Shown: positions 1-64,000 of the stretch, piece after piece
How the letters are laid out: the number at the start of each line of letters is the position of its first letter
Position numbering within the stretch: position 1 is the stretch's first letter
The notes under the pieces: model-generated
Told to the model about the DNA's origin: nothing
The model's input: the letters and a program-made list of their open reading frames with translations, nothing else
Databases searched by the model: none
Position numbers and translations under genes: made by a program
Source of the DNA: Hanleya hanleyi
Taxonomy: Eukaryota; Mollusca; Polyplacophora; Lepidopleurida; Hanleyidae
Assembly: GCA_036873755.1 (NCBI GenBank)
Contig: JAVTVY010020586.1
Coordinates: 1-64,000, forward strand
DNA length: 64,000 nucleotides
Direction: 5' to 3'

Positions 1-2
1 AG

Positions 3-191
3 TACCAAAGGCACTCGCAATTAATTTTAGATATTAAATATTTGATTATTTCCAGAAAATTATCTTTGTCATGTACATGTATGCAGGATCCATCAGTTCG
101 TTTAATAAACCCAAAACATTAGTTTTTTAAACAGATATTCTGGAATGATTTATCAATATATTATTCAAAATAATTGCGGGTGCCTTTGGTA
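3..191. mobile_element. MITE-like element, copy 1 (TACCAAAGGC ends)
   Basis: A 189-bp stretch bounded by 21-bp terminal inverted repeats: TACCAAAGGCACTCGCAATTA at 3-23, and its near-perfect reverse complement at 171-191 (20 of 21 match). The interior is AT-rich and has no coding capacity. A second copy is at 44520-44703. Similarity between the copies continues about 110 bp past the right end, to a shared GGGCTATA near 292, so the repeat unit may be larger than the inverted-repeat core. The left side is cut by the window edge. Confidence 0.7.
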
Positions 192-3100
192 AAAGTGAAA
201 CTGAGGCAACTACTTCCCGGAAGCAGCTTTTCATACCTCTAACCTTAGAGAGCGGCAGTTATTCAAGGGGAGATCAGACACTTTCCGGAAAGGGCTATAG
301 ACTGTACCTGACTTTCAACATAACATCACATAATCTTGGAAATGGATCTTGAAGTAGCCTTGTGTTTGTTATTCAGTTATTGCTGTCCCAGTTAAGAATT
401 CTTACCAGTTGGTGAGATTGTCAAACCATTCTGAGATTACCAGGGTTACCCACCTACATACATGACCTACATTCCAGCTTTTTCCCCAAATTTACAAAGC
501 TGGTTGACGACTCGTTATTTAATGAGGATATGAATGGAATATTTTTCAATATGATTGAAATGAGAAGAAATATCTAGATGTACATATTGTTAAGATGGAG
601 TCATCTTAAATCAAGTTTTGAGATATTGTTTTATTACATGATATTTTACTGTGTTATTGTCAAGACATAATTAGCATTTATAAATATTTATGGTGTATTT
701 TATGAGTAGTAATGTACGCATTCAGTATTCGATTTTACTGAACTTCATTTCTGATTTGAGAATTGGTCGTCATCAGTTGTAGAATTTATAAGCTATTCAA
801 TGAAAGTATTCGAATGAAGCTTTAAAATTTTGCCTGTTAATTATTTCATTTTGGTGAAACAAAATCGACCTGTTATTTAACAGCACATAGCGAGAACAAA
901 AAATTGATTTAGCTCCAATTGAAAGTTAACATGCTCCTGATTCATCGTGGTCTCACATTTTCATGCCTACATAAGATCTATTTTGTTATTATCTTCAGTC
1001 ACAGGAAATGTTTAAACAAGACAGTTCGACTGGCACTTCAACATCTTGGCAAGCCAAGTCAACTGCACCATGAACCACTGTATGCTCCCTGAGCTATATT
1101 AGCCAGTGAAAGTCAATTATCTCGAACCAAGCGGAAGGCACAAATTTGTATTCAAATATAGAGCTCTGAGTTCAAAGTTCTGCCAATGGGTGCAGTGCAA
1201 AACTGACTCGTGCTGGCCATTTCTGCCATGGGACCTTATGGATGTTCATGATCTAGCTGTCTTGGTTAGTGAGGGCAGCTTTTAAGTACACAATGTACAA
1301 TATATGATTTGCCAGTTTGAGGATCATCATGCATCAGTGTACACAGTCGAGTGAAGATGCAGGCCGTACACCGGGCATGTTCTTCATAAGGACCTAGATC
1401 AAACAACGGGAGAAATGAGCAAAAATGCTGTTTACTCGAAAACAACCAGATAGAAATATTTAATACTCGGTGAGGTAATATGAACCATTACTAGGTTTGG
1501 TATATGATGATTTTATTTGATATATTTTCTTCTGTTTTCATATAATCAGCATTATTGCTCATTTCTCCCATTGTTTAACCTGGTCCCTTATGGAAAACAT
1601 GCCCAGTTTATGACCTACGTCTTCGCCCGAGACTGTGTGTACTGTTGCGTGATGATCGCTGACGATTGCTAAACTGGCCAATGGTCTATTGACATACATA
1701 TATTCACATATAAGTAATGTACAATTGACTTCAAGATGTTTTGGGGTGTAGATGCTTCTACTGCACATGTAATAGTGGAGATGGAATGAATTCCTGTCTC
1801 AACTTGTCGTATTGGGTAGTTTGGGGAGGTTCCAGTCCACTCCAATTGTACTTCTATTGTGCATGTTCCTGTCAATCTACCAAGATAGGAATATTTGTGG
1901 TGGTGAACTTAACTTTTTCAAGTGGTTACTAAAAGTTTAAACTGGTTGCCCTGTATCTGATCTTGTTGCTCTCACATGGTGACCAGTGACAATATTAACA
2001 AGCCTCGTGGATATATTCAATTTTGACAATATTTTCCGATTCCAGTATCTACAAGTCTCTTTGCCGCTTTGCTCTGTCATGAGATATTTCTCCATCCACC
2101 ATGACTTCATGGTAAAACATTGGACCTTGCAATGATTTGATTGGAACCAAATTCACTCGCCTTGTTGGGCAAGTAAAAATTCAATTTCACTTGCCCCCAG
2201 CAGATTTTGGTTGCCTCATGCAAGCGGGCAAGTGTTAAGTTACATCACTGATTTGAACAAACGTGGATAGACAATATTAACTGGAAATAGAAAAGTGTGG
2301 AAGTATTTTAGAATGGACCTTTCTCGATTTATTTCTTAGACAAAAGATTAATTGCCCCGGTACACTAATGGGTGCACGGACACGGGATTCCTGGCATAAA
2401 TTTGTGGTGTAACTTTCCTATGCCTACAGTATGGAGAATATTTTTTTATTATTTTGTCAGTAATAACTGGACTACTTTTGACTTAAAATTGCTAAAATTT
2501 CATTTTTAGCATAATGATCCATTCTTGGTATATTAGGATAATCTAACACCTAACCTTTTATCTAAGAATTAAGGTGGGAAAGGCCCATCGGATAATGTAT
2601 TCTGCAAATTTTGACATAATTGGGCCACAACAAAGGAATACAGGAAAATTTTATTGGTTATTTTGGGGAATTTCGCAATCAATGGTTCCATCTCCAGTCC
2701 TGAAGAAACGTCTGATTTATCACAAAACTACTGAAGGTTTTTATTTTTACTTCTTTACACATATGTGCTGTTTCTATGAAAAAACCCCCCAGGCATTTCT
2801 ACTGTAAGATCTCAACGAATGGTTGTGTAGTGCGTGCTGTGATAATGTTGTTTACAATGTTGGTAAATTACACTAAGTGAATTCATAATTACATTCGTAA
2901 TTTAGTTTGTAACAGCCGAGGAGATGGACCAAATTTCTTTGACAAATTAACAAAGTTTCCTGTAAACTTCTTGGTGTGTATGAGTAAATTTCATATAGCC
3001 TAAAAAATAACCTGATCACCTATGACAGCTTGAGAGAACTGTTGGTGTGTACACGTTGTCATGGAAACTATGAGGAATTCTGAGGACAGAATGCCCATCT

Positions 3101-3941
3101 CTCCTCTGCACTACATGAACTTTGTACAAATATGGGGCGACACTGTTGTGAAAGGTTGTGAAAAGCAGCCGTTAGATGGATTATGAGAGAGAGAGAGAAT
3201 TTAACATCGCATTCAGCAATATTATAGCTATACAGTGATGAACAACATAAATCTATATGTAAAAAACAAATATCTAACAACGAAAGTAGATCACAAATCT
3301 GTCTTCAAACATTTTTAACAATCCTTAATCAAATCTGTTATGAGACTTATGAGTTGATGCCTGTAGTGTCCTCTGAATGCAACCAGCATGTCCGTACCCT
3401 TAGCATTGGTGACCGACAACTCGGCCTCAAAGTTTCAAATACCTCTTTCTTTAGGCTCTTTTTTTTTTAACACCATCAACAAAGTTTTGACTATAATACC
3501 ATCATCAGTGTCGAGTTTGTCAGTGAGTTTGCAGCCATATGGTCTCCACATCTGAACAATCCTACTATTCATGCTTTCTGGCTAGGAGATCTTTTTTGAA
3601 CACGGTTGGAGAGGATTCGGATGTGTACGTAGGAGTTGAATATGACCAAGCAATGCTAGCAAATATAAGTTGTTACTTGTGCACAAGTGACAAGATCAAA
3701 CACATAGGACAATTTAAAAATATGTAGAAATTCTGAGGACTCATTCACACAGCTACATGAAAACTTCTCAAAGAAAATTTGGTCATGTGTCCACCTGCTG
3801 TCCAATTTGGTTGAGTGGTAAAACTTCTTTTTAGGTGGTTTTCCAAGCAGACCGAAACTTATTTGTGTTGTCCATTGTTCAGTAAGATAGATAGGTATGC
3901 TTGAACATGTCCCTTATTACATTGTATTCATTATCTGTGTT
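192..3941. other. Intergenic, no gene recognised
   Basis: AT-rich sequence with only short chance open frames. Apart from the inverted repeat at 1311-1678, I see a short AT-rich repeat relic at about 3188-3290. It carries the string TTTAACATCGCATTCAGCAA, shared in part with positions near 25040, 48060 and 60330. No splice-flanked coding block or known protein family was seen. Confidence 0.5.
1311..1678. repeat. Diverged head-to-head inverted repeat with coding-like arms
   Basis: The left arm (about 1311-1430) and right arm (about 1547-1678) are reverse complements with substitutions and small indels. Read outward-in, both encode versions of the same peptide: a DHHA-V-TV core, then GMF-IR, then KQ-EK, ending at the same TGA codon (1418 region on plus; 1559-1561 on minus). 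The right arm is open for 69 codons on the minus strand. The left arm has a frameshift and an internal stop. I do not recognise the peptide. It may be a duplicated fragment of a gene or mobile element. Confidence 0.55.
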
Positions 3942-4616
3942 AGAATCTTTGATAGTTTATCATATCATAATTTCATGAACTTCCCATCACTAGTTACTAG
4001 TACTATACAAAATTGTATATAGTCTCGTGACAAAGTGTCCTATATCTCAGAGTGCCTTCTGTATCATATTGTATCCTTGTTTGATCATATATAACCTCAT
4101 TCTTGACCAATCCTACATTCATATTTCAAGGTTTTTGCTATATGCATATATCATGGATGACAATGTAAACGTAATGGTGCATTGTACATGTATATCAGTG
4201 TACCTGCAGGATTTGGTTTGTGGTAAAAGTTCTTTTTAGTGTGGTTTTCCATCTTGACGATCTTATCGGTGTTGTCCATTAATCAGTAAGATACATAATG
4301 TTATGCTATGAACAATGGTCCCTATTACAGAAGTTATTTGTATTATCTGTGTTTCAGAATCTTTGATAGTTTATCATATCATAATTTCATGAACTTCCCA
4401 TCACTAGTTACTAGTACTATACAAAATTGTATATAGTCTCGTGACAAAGTGTCCTATATCTCAGAGTGCCTTCTGTATCATATTGTATCCTTGTTTGATC
4501 ATATATAACCTCATTCTTGACCAATCCTACATTCATATTTCAAGGTTTTTGCTATATGCATATATCATGGATGACAATGTAAACGTAATGGTGCATTGTA
4601 CATGTATATCAGTGTA
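3942..4616. repeat. Direct repeat with 261-bp identical core, period 414 bp
   Basis: Positions 3942-4202 and 4356-4616 appear identical over 261 bp. The segments before each core (about 3812-3941 and 4210-4355) are clearly related but diverged. A still weaker third unit follows to about 4760. The open frame of 70 codons within the first core is not supported as a gene. Confidence 0.8.
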
Positions 4617-5069
4617 GCAGCAGGAAATAGTTGTCTTTTTTATTCCAGTACAATTGTCTCCATCTTGCGTATATCGGTCAGTTATCCTTAATCATTACAT
4701 AAATGTTATTATATTCAATGGGCTATTATTGAAGTTGTAATCAGCTTCAGAAAATTTGCATCTTCTTAAAATGTAAAACAAAATCAAATAAAAATTGAAC
4801 TGCTCTTATTATTCAATATTGTATGTACCATACCTTAGTAGTGGTATAATATTACATCTATAAATAGATGGATAGAAGTGACACTGTTAATGAAAGTTGT
4901 CCAGAGTGACTAAATATTTTAATATTGTTTCTTTCCCCCATCATGTTTGTCACTTAAATTTGTACATGGACATTCTTAACTGTTTACTGTTGTTTACTTG
5001 TTTTCTTTTGAAATAAAAGTAATATTTTTAAACTGTGTGTTTAATAGCTACCTTTGTAACCAAGAACAT

Positions 5070-6030
5070 TTTAGTTGCCCCTGGGGTGGAGCCCCCTATG
5101 GACAGATCTTGGCCAAAGCAATCCCATTTTTACCCCTCGGCCAAAATTTGACCGAAGGGTATTGTCGTCCTGTACGTCCGGACGTCACAGCTTTCTCGTT
5201 ACCAAAATATCTTTAGAACGACTTAGCCTAGGCTCACCAAACTTGTTCCAAGTGCTTGATGTAAAATTTGGTATACATCATCGATGCATCAGAGACTTAC
5301 GATGAATGACAGAACTGGTTTCTCTGATTGGGCAGAAATCTTGGTGGCCATCTTTAATTTATGCAAAATCTTTAATGATGTATAGCTGAGCTCTGATACC
5401 ATTTAAGTGCTCTATATGAAACTTGGTATACAGCATCAATGTATCAAGAGACTTGCAATGAATAACCACATCATTTCCTCTGAGTGACGGGAAGGATGGA
5501 CGGCCATCTTTAATTTATGCAAAATGCTTCAAGAGACTTGCGATGACTGACAACTGGTTTCTCTGATTGGGCGGAAATCTTGTCCATTTTTAATTTATGT
5601 AAAATCATAATGATCTATATCTTATACTGTTTTAGTGCTTCATATGAAACTATAAATCATCGATACATCAACAAACTTACAATTAATGACAACCAGTTTC
5701 TCTGATTAGGTGGAAAAACGTGATTGCCATCTTTAATTTATGCAAAATCTATACCTCTGGTACTGTTCAAGTGTTTGATGCAAGACTTTGTATACATCAT
5801 CAATATATCAAGAGACTAAAAATGAATGACATTTCTCTGATTGGATGGAAACCTTGCCAGCCATTTTAAATTTATGTAAAATCATTGATGATCTATATAT
5901 CCTTTGATACTGTTCAAGTGTTCAGTATGATATTTGGTATACATCATCGACACATCAAAAGACAAGTAATGACTGCCGGTTTCTCTGATTGGACGGAAAC
6001 CTTGGGGGCCATTTTGTATATTTGTCACTC
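5070..6030. repeat. Degenerate tandem array A, about 145-bp units
   Basis: About six units are marked by TTTCTCTGATTGG-like cores at 5319, 5474 (weak), 5558, 5697, 5832 and 5980. Each is preceded by a TATACATCATCGAT-like stretch and followed by GCCATCTTTAATTTATG. The block opens with GCCCCTGGGGTGGAGCC (5077 onward), which may be one end of a larger composite repeat. There is no gene here. Confidence 0.75.
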
Positions 6031-6177
6031 GACTGCTTGGTGTTCCTGACATCTTCAAAGAAGTATGGTTCACAATGACTACATTATGAATGGCAAGAGT
6101 CCAGAGCCGAGAGGTTTTCAGATGCGCAGCTTCGTATAAGATGCCTGTGATGGGATCATTATGGTATGACATCTGTC

Positions 6178-6835
6178 AACTTTTCTTGTGCTGGATTCTT
6201 TTCCAAGTTTGCCACACATTGTCATCACGTGAAGATGTGCCTGTGACCATTTCGACCTGATCCAATGTTGTCTTCTGAGTTATGATCCTTGATCGTCAAA
6301 AAACTACCGTACTTCTATAAGCTAACTTTTCTTGTGAACGCAACTCAAGTGTTTTTGCTAGATTCTTTTGAAATTCGCCACATTGTCATCACCATATGAA
6401 GATGTGCACGAAACCTTTGACGTGTTTCAACCTTTCTTGCCAAGTTATGCCCCTTGATCATAGATAAAAACACTTCCATCTGCTGCCATCTTGCGTACAC
6501 AACTCCTCTGAGTTTTTGCTCAATTCTTCAGAATTTTGCAACACATTATGTGAAAATGTCCTTCTCCACTTGATATTTTTGCCGAGTTATGCCCCTTGAT
6601 CATTGAAAGAACCACTTCCATCTGCTACCTTCTCTTGTGAATGCAACTTGTCAAAGATTTTTTGCTAGATTTTAAAATTTGTCTCACATTATCACCATGT
6701 GAAAATGTGAACGGGACCTTTCTGACCTGATAATTTTTTTCTGGCGTTATGCCCATTGATAGTTGGAAACACCCCTTTCATGTTCTTTTTCGTGAATGCA
6801 TCTTATCAGGTTGTGTATGAATTTGAAACACCATA
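6178..6835. repeat. Degenerate tandem array B, about 155-bp units
   Basis: Four units are marked by GTTATGCCCCTTGATCAT-like cores at 6279, 6444, 6596 and 6746. Each also has a TTTTGCTAGATT stretch and a CACATTGTCATCACCATGTG-like stretch. The array directly follows array A and precedes the AGGTCA-rich array, so all three may belong to one composite element. Confidence 0.7.
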
Positions 6836-7439
6836 AACTGGCAGAGCCTCATGTTTTACAAGAATGATCCCATCCTATCTGATGATGATCTCCTTTAGCT
6901 TCCTTTATTGCACATAACCATATTTATCTCCTTGGCTATTCTCCTCCTTTCTCATTCTCTGGGTTTTGTTGCCTACTGTTTATGTTTACTGAACAACGTC
7001 CATAAAAATGAACTATTAATAGCACGGCAGTTCCACTGTGTAGTCAATGACAAAAGACCTGTCCGATCATTTCCATACCAGGCGGTTGCACTTTTCCATT
7101 CAACCAGTTCCACGTTTCTATCCCTATATAAGGCATGAAGACTCTTGCGTCTGCTGCATTATAGATTTACAAGCCTCATACAGAAGACATGATCTTGTGG
7201 TTTAGGTTTCCGCACGTTTGAAAGTGGTCAGTTCGAATATATAAACTCAAAGTATACCCAACACATTAACAGATGTATGAAAAAAAAAATTGTTAACGGT
7301 AAAAACTGCAATATATCCATTATGCCTAAAAATTCACTCAATCCATGAAAAGCACAGCATGGACAAGTCCTGCTGTTCCATGGGCGAAAAGCCATAAACA
7401 TGTCATACACACCCTTCTAACTAAATGTCTTATATGACG

Positions 7440-8060
7440 GTCACTATAGCAAAACCGCGTTTGTCATCTACAGTTCTAATTTTTGGATGCCCTAGGGGGG
7501 GAACGATGTGTTGCATATTAAATGTAGGTCAAGGTCAGAGGTCAAAGGTCAGTGTGATAGAAAAATCAGGAAATCGTTCAAAATTTCTAATTTTTTGTGA
7601 GTGCATTCAATAGGCGGAAATGAAGTGATGCATACCAAAAATTAGGTCAAGGTCAAAGGTCACCGACCCCAAAATTAGGAAATTATTAAAAATAACATTT
7701 TTTGTGTCAGTAGATACATTAGGGGGACACAATGTGTCACATACCAAAATGTAGGTCAAGGTCAAAGGTCAAGGTCACTGTGACCCCAAAATCGTGAAAT
7801 GGTTAAAAATCATGACTTTTTGTGTTCATTGAGAAATTGAGGGGAGACGGTTTGTCTTGTACCAAAATTTAGTCCAAGGTCAAAGGTCAAGGTCACTGTG
7901 ACCCCAAAATCAGGAAATCATTAAAAATCATGATTTTTTATGTGCATTGATAGATTGAGGGAAGACGATGTGTTGTGTACCAAAATTGAGGTCAAGGTCA
8001 AAGGTCAGGGTCACTGTGACCCCAAAATCAAGAAATCATTAAAAGTCACATTTTCATATG
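7440..8060. repeat. 118-bp tandem array rich in AGGTCA half-sites
   Basis: Five units have cores starting at about 7526, 7644, 7753, 7871 and 7988. Each core contains two to four AGGTCA half-sites as direct repeats. The last three units add the perfect palindrome GGTCACTGTGACC, at 7773-7785, 7891-7903 and 8009-8021. Between cores there is a conserved CCCCAAAATCAGGAAATCATT-like stretch and a TTTTTGTG stretch. No open frame of significance is present. Confidence 0.85.
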
Positions 8061-8841
8061 CCTCTCGAAGAAGAGGTCGTGTAATGCGATGTTGCGTTCT
8101 GTCCATTCATCCATTAACATTTGTGGTCCATGCGATAGCTCTAGCTTCAAGGTATACCTTACTCGCATGGCAAAGTGGAACCATACATATGAGATCAATT
8201 TGTCAAAGGTCTAGGTCGCAGTCCTCCAAAACTGAATCGAGCTTAGCTGACTAAATGTGTTGGAATATTGTTGTCATATTCGAAGTTCTTTCCCCTGCAT
8301 TTATATGGTATTGTCCTGTGAAGTTGTCTCCCATGTTTGAAACGCTTCATTTAGTTAAACTGTTGTGAAATAAAAACCATACATTTACTAATTTAACAGG
8401 GAGAGGAGTCCTTTATGAACTTCACACCTGTTTATTAACTCAAGAACAAAGGTTTACTTCATCTTTCTTCTTCCTTCATGAAAAATTCTCTCGTCTGAAA
8501 GGAATCCATTTGCAGGAAAACTACTATTTTCTTGTGTTTGACTATTGTCGATTTCAGTGTGGGATATGTGAGCTCTAAGCTCTTGCTTCAAGGTCAACTA
8601 GTTACCAAGAGTTGAGCTCATTTTAGTTTATCATTCAATATGTGATATATGTTACATTCTTATAAGCAAAAAAATGTAGACCTTTCTCTGGATTACTAGA
8701 TCAATTGAAATCAAGGCTATTAAACAACCTTGAAATTTGAACCAATGTAATTCCAGATATACGGGCGTATATTGAAGCCCCTTGGGCTCTTGTTAATTAT
8801 TTTTTATTGTTTATTTATGTTCACCTTGTGCACTGCTATCT

Positions 8842-9050
8842 ATGCCCATCAGGAACCCTTGGTTGTATGTTGCATTGTCAATTTTGAGGGTTGCCCGATT
8901 CCAAGAAGCCCTGTGTAGCGGTCCATTCGAGATTCAGACCATCTGAGATATGCCCATTGGGAACCCTTGGTTGTATGTTGCATTTTGACGGTTCCCGGAT
9001 TCCAGGAAGACCGGTGTTGTGGTCCATTCGAGATTCACACCATCTGAGAA
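8842..9050. repeat. Two-copy tandem repeat, 108-bp unit
   Basis: Copies at 8842-8949 and 8950-9050 share GGAACCCTTGGTTGTATGTT, GGTCCATTCGAGATTCA and ACCATCTGAGA. Short open frames run through both strands because the duplication lacks stops. I do not regard them as genes. The stretch just before it ends in AAGCCCCTTGGGCTCTTGTT (8775-8794). Confidence 0.75.
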
Positions 9051-9089
9051 TGGTTATCATTGGATGGAACCTCAAGGCTTTAAATTAAT

Positions 9090-11545
9090 TCACAAAACTT
9101 GTTATTGCAGGCTCTGGTACTTTAATTCCTCAGCAAGTAGGCCAGTAAAGTTTCTGGAGGTTTAGCAGATTCTTGATGTCACAGGAGCAGTGGCATATAA
9201 TCATTTTAGGCCTGTATTCAAGAATATCTTAATTTGAAAACAAACTTTTTTGCTGCTTCTTTATTGAAAACGTGATTCCCAGTTGCTTCTCAATTCACAC
9301 ATTATTGTGATATATGGGCGGCATGTCTGGATACGGATTAGAAAAACTATAACCAATTTTTTAGATGGCCTTTGATGTGCTTATGGTGTGCAACAAGTAT
9401 ACGGTTCGCAAAAACAGTTTGGGTCCAGTTTTTGACAGTTAACAACCAACCAACGTGATGATTGAGGTACATATTTTAGCCCATTAAATTCCATTCTGGT
9501 GGTTTGATAGCACCACTCATGCATGTGTCTTGGGCAGTTGAGCGGGATAAAAATGAAACTGTTGAAAATGAAACAATACACTAGCAGGTATGTTTTCGCC
9601 TATTGGTTAGCTGATCCAGGAAGAAACTCTAAATTTTGTGTGTTGCAGGCTTCTATGGGACTATGCAGTCAGGTTGTTATTGTTAGTAGTTTGCTGGTAA
9701 ACTTACAGGTCCCTTCTGCCCGCTGCCAACTTACATAATTTTATCGAGCAAAGAAGAGCAAGCACTGTAGTGAATGAGCAATGAGAGATTTGAGTTCCAC
9801 CAGAGATTCCGGCTGTTTTCATGCAATACTGTCCACAACTAATCAATATTTGAAAGATTAGATGCATTTCACAGCTTTCACATTCACAATATCATGCTGT
9901 CAAAAAAATTCTATCTTCAAAATTTCTTTTTATTACTGTTTTAGGCGATTACCAAAGATGGGCATAATTTGTGAGTGTCCCGACTGTTTCATTCTGAGCA
10001 GTCAACTGTCGCAATTATTTGTTACTGGTACAACATAATGTTTTTATTTTCTTCACCGAACATATTATGGTACCTTTGAAATTATTTAAAACTAGGTCAG
10101 GATAGCCTATTTGATCTTTCTTGCCACTGATCAAGCTACACTTTCATGCATGCTGTAATCCCGCCGCAGTGCTCGCGTTATGCAACTCGAGTCTATCATA
10201 TGTATGGTACATACATGTATATCACGCAAACCATATCCTACATGACCAGAATAGAAAATCGGGCCGAGGGGTCAACGCACCTTTTAGGTGCTTGCAATTC
10301 ATGTTTTCGAGATATCTGTCAGTGTGTTTGGTAATTCGCGAGTGTATTCCATCCAGTCATTTTCAACCGGGCATAAACTTATATCATATATATGCGACTC
10401 CTGAAGCTAGACTGGCACAGTGCAATGAACTCTTCAAACCTTATATTGGGGGATAAGAAGGGAACTGGTTGAATAGAAAAAAGCAAATATGGAGTCCCGA
10501 GTTGGAAATGAACAGAACCTCCTCAAATGGAAATGATCCAACAGGTTCTTTGGCATTGACTACTGAGGTGAGGGGGAATTGCCATGTCATTTTTTCTCTC
10601 TCTTTTCATGGGTGTTGTTCAGCTTTAAGGGGATATCTTCAGTTCAATTGAACTGCTGTTTGGCGAGGTACATGTATCCACATGCCAAATTTGGAAAATA
10701 TTTGTTTTCTCTTTCGTGTATGGATGAGTGAGCCCAATTCCATGATGCGCTTCCATTTGAGGCATTCGGTACAAAAATAATGTTAACTCCACTTCTAGTA
10801 ACATATATTTTAATTGCACGCACAACGAACAAGATTTGCACCATCTATTTACAGGATGCTTTAACAATCTCAGGACCATTACATATTCTGAAAACAATGT
10901 CACACAACTGTGTAAATATGACAGTAAATGATTGATACAATGTGTTAAACAATGGAATAAGCACACATATTGTACCAAAAACAACATTAAAGTAATACTG
11001 TTATAGTTTGTAACATTGGTATGAAAACTCCCAGAAATCATTACACAATAGCAATTATCACTGGATTTTCAAATCAGAATGTAAACGAAATTGACCTTGT
11101 GTGTAATCAAGAATCATCGAAAAATATACAATATTATCAATTCAAACGAAATTCACGATTCCACATGTATTTACATGAATAACTTGCACCTTACTGTGAC
11201 CGAGTACACAATTATTGCAACAGTATAAAGACACATTTTATAAACATATATAATTCATACATATCAAACAATATATTGATAAATATCACAGATTATTACT
11301 TGCACTGCATATTGCGAAAACGTGTATAACTAGGACATAATTTTTGTATGAATATGAATGAAAATCAGAATCAATTTTATGGACGGAATGCATTTTTGTG
11401 TTGTGTTCTTCAAATTTCCTCGCTCCATACAATGAGCATGCTGTAATCTATTTTTTTCATTTCCATGGTGTTGTCCCATCTCTCAATCTTAAACAATCCA
11501 GCCACCTAAGGTTGAAAGTTGAAACAAACAATATGGAAATTATTC
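9090..11545. other. Intergenic, no gene recognised
   Basis: Unique-looking AT-rich sequence downstream of the dynein gene. The left limit of its 3' UTR is not determined. The longest open frames (138 codons on minus at 10625-11041, 111 codons on plus at 10121-10456) have compositions typical of translated AT-rich noncoding DNA and match no family I know. Confidence 0.45.
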
Positions 11546-11551
11546 TTTAAT
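11546..11551 (-). promoter_or_regulatory. Possible poly(A) signal variant for the dynein gene
   Basis: On the minus strand this reads ATTAAA, about 350 nt downstream of the stop codon. No canonical AATAAA was noticed between 10620 and 11896. Another ATTAAA occurs near 10809. The hexamer is short and common in AT-rich DNA, so this is only a candidate for the end of the 3' UTR. Confidence 0.2.
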
Positions 11552-11896
11552 AATTTGACTGCAGCTCGATTTCAGGAATGTGACAGGTGAAACGAAATGG
11601 CACTTTACCAAGAAAATAGTTCATCATTTGCATGGATTTTCTATAGAATGAAAAGTTCTGTTTCTTCAGTACAAATGCAATCAGCACGGCACAGCCTATA
11701 ACAAAGATGATTCAACCATTGTTGATCCAGTCAGCGATCTCCAAAGGAAATACAGGAAACTGTACAATGATCCCTTGTGTTGTGTTATTGTGGCAAGCTC
11801 AACACAATCTGACCATTCTGATCCCAGTTGCTGTAAAACTGTCCCATTTCATAGTCCGAATACCCACATTGTTGCACTGAGCTGGTAGATATTGAA

Positions 11897-63712
<51,816 letters not shown>

Positions 63713-64000
63713 CTGTAACATAAAACAAATTCAGTTATCATCTTTATCTAGACTTCAGGTTCTCAATGATCTTAAATGTGATTGATCGACTGACAGTGAA
63801 AGTCAGCTTGCCGGAGTTTTTAATTGCACCAGCACAAGTAGCCCGAGTCCACATGGACAGTACTGAAATCGGTGAAATACACATGTACATGCAGGCTGCT
63901 CATACCGGAGAACAATGAATCAATATGTCATCAGTTAATCAGTTCTTAATATAAGCAAATAATGTGATGTCTATATTTGATTGATTACAACATCATGATT

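Noticed and set aside
7440..8060. CRISPR-like array
   Set aside because: Units are degenerate, longer than 100 bp and without unique spacers of fixed size, in a clearly eukaryotic context. It is a satellite-type tandem repeat.
10625..11041. 138-codon minus-strand frame downstream of the dynein stop
   Set aside because: No family resemblance and no supported splice context. The position suggests 3' UTR or intergenic AT-rich DNA.

Overview
The window looks like nuclear genomic DNA of an invertebrate animal, most likely a marine mollusc. It is AT-rich. It holds one large gene of many exons with short GT-AG introns, plus abundant short inverted-repeat elements and degenerate tandem arrays of kinds common in mollusc genomes. 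Nothing bacterial, plastid or viral was recognised. The exact species cannot be told from the sequence alone.

Positions 1-11896 contain no protein gene that I can support. They hold a small inverted-repeat element (3-191), a diverged head-to-head repeat with coding-like arms (1311-1678), a 414-bp tandem duplication carrying a 261-bp identical core (3942-4616), and a repeat cluster of several kilobases (about 5070-8800). The last array of that cluster is packed with AGGTCA half-sites.

Positions 11897-63712, minus strand, are almost entirely one gene: an axonemal dynein heavy chain of the DNAH5/DNAH8 (outer-arm gamma-type) clade. I traced 76 coding exons by splice sites, reading-frame closure and recalled family similarity. 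Together they give 13,425 nt, exactly 4,475 codons including the stop. The window includes the natural C-terminus. Roughly the first 100 residues and the promoter lie beyond the right edge. All hallmark parts are present and intact: tail, linker, AAA1-AAA4 with P-loops, stalk coiled coils with the microtubule-binding domain, AAA5, AAA6 and the C-terminal domain. The product should be a force-generating subunit of the ciliary or flagellar outer dynein arm.

The introns carry the other features. These include a 5S-rRNA-derived SINE-like element (about 27560-27832), a 1.14-kb element with perfect 16-bp terminal inverted repeats (43175-44310), several MITE-like elements (33815-34199, 37257-37360, 44520-44703, 57969-58537), two fold-back hairpins (22235-22379 and 23242-23405), a dispersed family with cognate ends (47588-47860, about 55048-56325, about 22858-23068), and several minisatellites. 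One minisatellite (22086-22178) has triplicated a splice acceptor beside exon 63.
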